From contig VGZA01000037.1 of the NCBI GenBank assembly GCA_016872775.1, positions 1-58,184 of the forward strand: a stretch of DNA of 58,184 nucleotides. The letters run 5' to 3'. Made by a program: the position numbers and the translations under genes. Source of the stretch: Planctomycetota bacterium (GTDB lineage: Bacteria > Planctomycetota > Planctomycetia > Pirellulales > Pirellulaceae). This document shows positions 53,545 through 58,184 of the stretch, piece by piece; the stretch's first letter is position 1; every line of letters starts with the position of its first letter. The notes beneath the pieces were generated by a model. That model had not been told where the DNA came from. It ran no database searches and saw nothing but the letters and a program-made list of their open reading frames with translations.

Positions 53545-53570
53545 GAACGGGCCAGGAGGCCCGTCCTACG
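53545..53570. repeat. Palindromic repeat, family A, copy 7 (inverted)
   Basis: GAACGGGCCAGGAGGCCCGT followed by CCTACG, 22 bases downstream of the rpoD stop codon; it may shape the 3' end of the dnaG-rpoD mRNA. Confidence 0.8.
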
Positions 53571-53592
53571 GTTTTCATAGCTAGGCGCTTTC

Positions 53593-55242
53593 TCAGGCGG
53601 CGCCGCGGAGGAATCCCGACAGCTTTTCGCTGCGAACGGGATGTTGCAGTTTCTTGACCGCTTTGGCTTCAATCTGTCGCACCCGCTCGCGGGTGACCTT
53701 GAAGATGCGGCCGACTTCCTCGAGCGTATACGTATAGCCGTCGCCCAATCCGTATCGCAGACGAATGATCTCGCGTTCGCGGTAGGTCAGCGTTTTCAGC
53801 AGCTGTTCGATCTTGTCGCGCAGGATCACATTGCCCGCACTGCGAACGGGATTATCGCTGGCATAGTCTTCGATGAAGTCACCGAAGCTGCAATCCTCGC
53901 CGTCGCCTACAGGGCGATCGAGACTGGTCGGGTTCCTGCCGATATCCAACACCCGTTTTGCTTCCTCGACGGGCATTTCCGCGGCCAGCGCCAGTTCCTC
54001 CAGGGACGGTTCCCGGCGGAATTGCTGCATCAACCGTTTCTGGACGTTGCGCAGCTTTGTCAGTACGTCGATCATATGCACCGGAATTCGTATGGTGCGT
54101 GCCTGATCGGCGATCGCGCGGGTAATCGCCTGGCGGATCCACCACGTGGCGTAGGTCGAAAACTTGAAGCCACGTCGATACTCATACTTGTCGACAGCGC
54201 GCATCAAGCCGGTATTTCCCTCTTGAATCAAGTCGAGAAAACTCAGGCCTCGGTTGCGATATTTTTTCGCGATCGAGACTACCAGGCGCAGGTTGCTGCT
54301 CGAGAGTTGCCGCTTTACCTGCTCGTACTCGGCGAATTGCTTACGGAACAGTTCGCAGCGCCGTTTCAAGCTGCGGGGGCTCTCCAGGGTGAGGATCACC
54401 AGGTCGCGCAGTTCGCGACGCAACGTCGATCGCTCCTCGTCGGTACCCCGCACGGACCGTAATTCAGCCAGCCTCGCTCGGATCTCGTCCATCCGGCGAG
54501 AGAACTCCGTGAGTTGCCTCATCAGCGGCTGCACGCGCCGCGTGCGCAGGCTGAGTTCCTCGACTAGTTGCAGGCACTTTCGCCGCCGCCGCATGAACCG
54601 TTTGCGGGCCGCCAGGAATTCCTCGCGGGACGTCGACTTGCGAATCAACATGATAAAGTCCTCCTGGCTCTGCTTGAGCAGGTGCTCGAGCGTCTTCAGA
54701 TTCCTCGGCATGCGGGCCAGGATCTGTTCCTTGGTGAGGCATTCCGTGAGCGACACTTTGATCGTACGATCGAAAGGCAAGTCGCCCTTGAATACCTTGG
54801 TCAAGGTCTCGACGGTCGCTCGCATGGCGAAGTCACATGTCAGCAGCGTGCGGCGGAACCGTTTGCGCGTCACTTCAATTTTCTTGGCCAGCGCGATCTC
54901 CTCCTCGCGGGAAAGCAGCGGAATGTCCGACATCTGGCTCAAGTACAACCGAATCGGATCGTCGCTCGCCTTGGGGAGGTCTTTGGCCGAAATCGGATCG
55001 AGCGAAACTTCGATCTCAGGTTTGGCCAGCCGATCGTCCTCGAACCGGCTGATTGAGCTTTTGATCGGCGGCTGATCCACGAGCTCGATTCCCTGTTCGT
55101 CGAGCGCAATCAGCAGATTATCGAGTTTCTCCGGGCTGACATCCTGGTCCGGCAGATAGGCGTTGACCTCGTCGTACGTGAGAAAGCCCTGGGATTTTCC
55201 TTTGACGATCAGGGCCTGCAGATCGATTGCCAGATGATTCAC
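53593..55242 (-). CDS. rpoD: RNA polymerase primary sigma factor (RpoD-like)
   Basis: A 549-residue group 1 sigma-70. The N-terminal region 1.1-like helix segment ([20 protein letters not shown]) is followed by region 1.2 ([22 protein letters not shown]). An Arg-rich non-conserved insert covers about 150-290. Region 2 reads [40 protein letters not shown] and [13 protein letters not shown]. Region 3 and region 4 with the -35-recognition helix follow ([20 protein letters not shown]). AAGGAGG lies 5 bases upstream of GTG 55242, so I prefer this over the ATG at 55356. It directs housekeeping transcription. It follows dnaG after 137 bases, the classic macromolecular synthesis order. Confidence 0.95.
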   Translation of the reverse strand: MNHLAIDLQALIVKGKSQGFLTYDEVNAYLPDQDVSPEKLDNLLIALDEQGIELVDQPPIKSSISRFEDDRLAKPEIEVSLDPISAKDLPKASDDPIRLYLSQMSDIPLLSREEEIALAKKIEVTRKRFRRTLLTCDFAMRATVETLTKVFKGDLPFDRTIKVSLTECLTKEQILARMPRNLKTLEHLLKQSQEDFIMLIRKSTSREEFLAARKRFMRRRRKCLQLVEELSLRTRRVQPLMRQLTEFSRRMDEIRARLAELRSVRGTDEERSTLRRELRDLVILTLESPRSLKRRCELFRKQFAEYEQVKRQLSSSNLRLVVSIAKKYRNRGLSFLDLIQEGNTGLMRAVDKYEYRRGFKFSTYATWWIRQAITRAIADQARTIRIPVHMIDVLTKLRNVQKRLMQQFRREPSLEELALAAEMPVEEAKRVLDIGRNPTSLDRPVGDGEDCSFGDFIEDYASDNPVRSAGNVILRDKIEQLLKTLTYREREIIRLRYGLGDGYTYTLEEVGRIFKVTRERVRQIEAKAVKKLQHPVRSEKLSGFLRGAA

Positions 55243-55379
55243 GTTTTCCTCCTTGCGTGAATAAAATCCAACCATGTTCCACGTGTCGTCCGCCAGTTGT
55301 TCTGGCCCGCGGGCCGGTCCGGTCCGCCTGGTCGCGGACGCGGTTTTCTGGGTCAAGCGGAAGACACGCGCGAGGCCGA

Positions 55380-57395
55380 CTACCCTTCCGTGGAAGTCTT
55401 CAGACCTCGTTTTCGCAACTCATCGTTCAGTAAATCTCTCAGTAATTCCAGCTCCTGTTCCGGGGTGGATTGGCGGTCGTTCAGTTGATTCACTTTTGCG
55501 CGGCGCTCCTGCTCCTCCACGGTGCCGCGGAAGTCGTTGATCAGTTTCCGCAGGCGGACGTCCGCCGGCTGCAACGCCAGCGGCGACTTGTCGTGTGCCT
55601 GCTCATCCAGTTCTACCAGCACGGCATGCAGACGCGGGTCGGTCAAGGATTCCAGCACGCGTTCGAATCGGGGCGACTCGCCTTCCGCAATCAGCATCAC
55701 ATAAACGTCGAAGATCGTGCGGGCGTCCTCGGAGACCAGATCGCAGGTGTCGATGTTCGCGGTCGCCACCGAAACAAGGTCGGGATAGGCGAGCATGATC
55801 TCCAGCAGTTCGCGATCACGGGGCGACATCGGTCCGATCCGCGCCGGCGATCGGGCGGTCGGCGGAGCTTCCGCGCCGCGGGACGAACTGGTCCCGATCG
55901 GGGCGGCCTCATCCCGCGGTTCGGAATTCGAGTGCACAGGCGCCACCGACCCGACCGAAGACGGCAAGGGACTCGTTGCTGGCGCTGCCAGGGGCGTCCC
56001 GGGAGCGATCGTTTGGGCCGTTGCGAATCGCGACACCGATCGGGATGCATTGGCCAGGCGCAACTCGCGCATTCGCTGACGTATCAGTTCCTCGGGAACG
56101 CTAAAGGTCCGAGCCAGCCGCGCCAACAACTGCTGCTCGCGAAGCGCGATCGCCGACGGCAATCCGTCCCGCGTCGGCTGGACCTTGGCAACCGTCGACA
56201 GGATCTGCTCGAGAGCCTGATTGGCGCGGTGCGTATCGCGCACCAGATCGATACCGCGAGTCGCGGTGCGAATCCGATGCTCGATGGCGTCCGATGCGGA
56301 CGCCATCAAGTTACGGAAATCGTCCGCGGAACGCTCCAGCAAAAACTCGGCCGGGTCGAGTTCGTCCGGCAGGGCGACGATGCGCAAATCGACATTCTCG
56401 GTGAGGAAGTGTTCCAGCACTTCGTTGGTCCGCCGCTGTCCGGCGTCGTCTCCGTCCAGCACCAGGTAGACCGTGTCGGCGAAGCGTCGCATGATCCGCA
56501 CATGTTGCGGGTTCAGTGCCGTTCCCAGCACGGCGACGGCATTCTTGACGCCCGATTGGTGGGCGATGACCACGTCGGTATATCCTTCCATCACGACGAT
56601 ACTCTTGGTCGAGCGGATTTCCTGGGAGGCAAGTGACAAGGCGTAGAGATTCTCGCTCTTGACGAACAGTCGCGTCTCGGTGGAGTTCACATATTTGCGG
56701 GCATCGGTTGATCCGGGCAGAACGCGTCCGCCGAAAGCGATCGCTCGGCCCTGCAGGTCGTGGATCGGAAACATGACGCGGCCGCGGAAGCAGTCGTAAA
56801 AGTGACTGGAGTTTTCCTTGCGGATCGCCAGATTGCACGCCTCGAGCACCGCCGGTGAGAAACTCGTGTTGCGGGCTCGATCGAGCAACCATTGCCAGCT
56901 TTCGGGCGCGAAGCCAATTCGAAACCGCTCGATACTGGCCGCCTGGATGCGTCGCTCTTCCAGATACTTCCTGGCCGGCTCCGCCTCGGCCGCGTGCAAC
57001 AAGCACTGGTGGTACTGCTTTTCCGCCCAGTCCATAGCCTGCAGCAGTGTTTTTTTGTCGTCAGGGCCACCAGGCTGCACGGGAGTCTGGTGCTGATGGC
57101 GCGGCAAGATCACGCCGGCACGGTCGGCCAGCATCTCCAGCGCTTCGCGGAAATTCAGCTTGTGGTACTGCTGCACGAAATCAAAAATATCGCCGCCCAC
57201 GTTGCAAACGTAGCAGCGCCAGGTCTGTCGATGCGGATTGACCTGCAGGCTGGGCCGCGAATCTTCGTGCATCCAGCACAACCCAACCAGATTGCGCCCG
57301 TTGCGGCGCAACGGAACGTAAGCGTGGATCAGCTCGGCGATATCGGTCGCCTGCCGCACACGCTCCTTCGCGTCGTTATCCGCGACAAATGACAC
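55380..57395 (-). CDS. dnaG: DNA primase
   Basis: A 671-residue replication primase. The CHC2 zinc finger uses Cys40, His43, Cys61 and Cys64 ([14 protein letters not shown] ... [16 protein letters not shown]). The catalytic core has [20 protein letters not shown], and the TOPRIM domain shows [17 protein letters not shown] and [14 protein letters not shown] Ser/Ala/Pro-rich linker (about 470-545) precedes the C-terminal DnaB-interaction region ([15 protein letters not shown]). GTG 57395 is chosen because AAGGAG lies 7 bases upstream and residues before it are not primase-like. It synthesises RNA primers at the fork. No rpsU is upstream. Confidence 0.95.
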   Translation of the reverse strand: MSFVADNDAKERVRQATDIAELIHAYVPLRRNGRNLVGLCWMHEDSRPSLQVNPHRQTWRCYVCNVGGDIFDFVQQYHKLNFREALEMLADRAGVILPRHQHQTPVQPGGPDDKKTLLQAMDWAEKQYHQCLLHAAEAEPARKYLEERRIQAASIERFRIGFAPESWQWLLDRARNTSFSPAVLEACNLAIRKENSSHFYDCFRGRVMFPIHDLQGRAIAFGGRVLPGSTDARKYVNSTETRLFVKSENLYALSLASQEIRSTKSIVVMEGYTDVVIAHQSGVKNAVAVLGTALNPQHVRIMRRFADTVYLVLDGDDAGQRRTNEVLEHFLTENVDLRIVALPDELDPAEFLLERSADDFRNLMASASDAIEHRIRTATRGIDLVRDTHRANQALEQILSTVAKVQPTRDGLPSAIALREQQLLARLARTFSVPEELIRQRMRELRLANASRSVSRFATAQTIAPGTPLAAPATSPLPSSVGSVAPVHSNSEPRDEAAPIGTSSSRGAEAPPTARSPARIGPMSPRDRELLEIMLAYPDLVSVATANIDTCDLVSEDARTIFDVYVMLIAEGESPRFERVLESLTDPRLHAVLVELDEQAHDKSPLALQPADVRLRKLINDFRGTVEEQERRAKVNQLNDRQSTPEQELELLRDLLNDELRKRGLKTSTEG

Positions 57396-58184
57396 CCAAC
57401 TACTCCTTGCCGTTGTCAATTGACGCAGCCAAGCATTGACGCTGCCTCGCATTGACCCTGCCATACTCGGACCGTGCCAATCGTTGATCTTGCCACGTAC
57501 GGGCATTATCGCAAATTGGCGCGACCGCAAAATGGCACGACCGCAAATAACTTTGGGCAAACTCGGGTTGACGGCAACTCGGAAGAAAACCGATCACTGC
57601 CTCGACCGGAGCGTCACCTCCTTGTTTCGCTTCCAATCCACTGGCGGATGATTCTGGGTCGCCAGCAGCCGTGCTATCCATAGCACGCGGCGAAATTATA
57701 GTAATCGCACCCAGGCAGGTCAACATTACGCGGCGATTGATCTTGCACTACTTTGGCACCGATGCAGGGCTTCCCCCCGATCGGTCCAAGTCAAGTGCAG
57801 TTATCCGGCCCGGTCTCGATCGCCTTTCCGCGGTTTTCTCTGCGAATTCCATTGATCCGTCCCCCTTTCGAACTACTATTCGACCGGGGCGGGACCAAGA
57901 GGGCTGGTCCAAACCGCAGCGGCTTCCTCGATGATCGGAGACCTCCCGATGTTCCAACGGTTGTTCGTGATCTGCATGGCTCTGGGCGTTCTACTGCTCA
58001 ACACTTCGGAATCGTAAGCGTGTCGGTGCTTGGCGCGCCGACGGAAGTCAAATTCATCGCGGTCGAGAAACGCTAGCGTGGGTTGTGATTCCGAATAAGG
58101 CACCCTGGCCCACCGACGGACTGCCACTGGCACCACCAGCCCCCATGCGGTGCGGTGCGGTGAAGCCACCACGACGCAGCGGCG
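57396..58184. other. Upstream region of dnaG and window end
   Basis: The first 100 bases hold the dnaG leader. Four short blocks around 57420-57560 echo 'cattgac/gcaagat' motifs but do not make a clear array. No rpsU or other gene is recognisable on either strand to 58184. A short hydrophobic frame of 22 codons (57949-58017) preceded by GGAG might be a small membrane peptide or the start of a frame-broken gene continuing in another frame to 58076. The last 50 bases include GGTGC/GCGGT repeats (GCGGTGCGGTGCGGTG). Confidence 0.35.

Larger units (their letters stand above)
53147..53592. other. Repeat-filled intergenic region
   Basis: This gap between two minus-strand operons has no supported gene but holds three family A palindromes (53247, 53326 and 53545) and a separate long hairpin (53499-53531). 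The promoter of the PSCyt operon should lie near 53150-53220. Confidence 0.65.

Overview
This window looks like a stretch of planctomycete chromosome (phylum Planctomycetota; a Pirellulales-like lineage is a guess). It is GC-rich. It carries gene families that are nearly diagnostic of that group: two large cytochrome/DUF1549/DUF1553 proteins each paired with a DUF1501 protein, a third lone DUF1501 gene, a TIGR02604/TIGR02603-type heme-binding giant, a DUF1559 prepilin-like protein and a DUF6807 (PmoA-like) protein. I found no rRNA, tRNA, CRISPR array, prophage or insertion sequence.

Layout. 0.3-9.6 kb: a hypothetical protein, a transglutaminase-like protein, a glucuronate isomerase-family protein, an ECF sigma factor, an apt-SDR overlapping pair and the heme-binding giant. 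9.9-16.8 kb: a secreted hypothetical, an isoprenylcysteine methyltransferase-like membrane protein and a heavy-metal RND efflux pair preceded by a Cys-rich protein. 16.9-25.5 kb: a Clp-N-like gene broken by TGA, inositol-phosphate synthase, an aspartate/aromatic aminotransferase, a sulfatase-fold protein, oligoendopeptidase F, a Gfo/Idh oxidoreductase and a TANGO2/NRDE protein. 25.8-31 kb: a membrane protein, PSCyt and DUF1501 operon. 31-34.6 kb: a beta-propeller-like protein, a thioredoxin-like protein and an M32 carboxypeptidase. 34.9-40.5 kb: the DUF6807 protein, the lone DUF1501, a prepilin-like protein, a lipoprotein and a deiodinase-like gene. 40.6-43.9 kb: an aldo/keto reductase, a ThDP enzyme and a small membrane protein. 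43.9-46.4 kb is a decayed zone with two pseudogenes and palindromic repeats. 46.4-53.1 kb: an acetyltransferase, a site-2 protease and a second DUF1501/PSCyt pair on the minus strand. 53.6-57.4 kb: rpoD and dnaG.

The most important observation is at 39201-40487. Two apparently separate ORFs lie in one frame and are separated only by a TGA that falls exactly at the catalytic selenocysteine position of an iodothyronine-deiodinase-like domain (FGSFT-U-GPFR). A 12-bp stem-loop with a GG-containing apical loop follows directly, as expected for a bacterial SECIS element. The protein would be a secreted EF-hand/deiodinase-like selenoprotein of 428 residues; ordinary ORF calling cuts it in two.

Second theme: at least two families of short palindromic repeats (a GTAGGACGGG family and a GTAGCTCGAAAC family) sit just after genes and in several cases supply their stop codons. 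They cluster in gene-poor or decaying regions.
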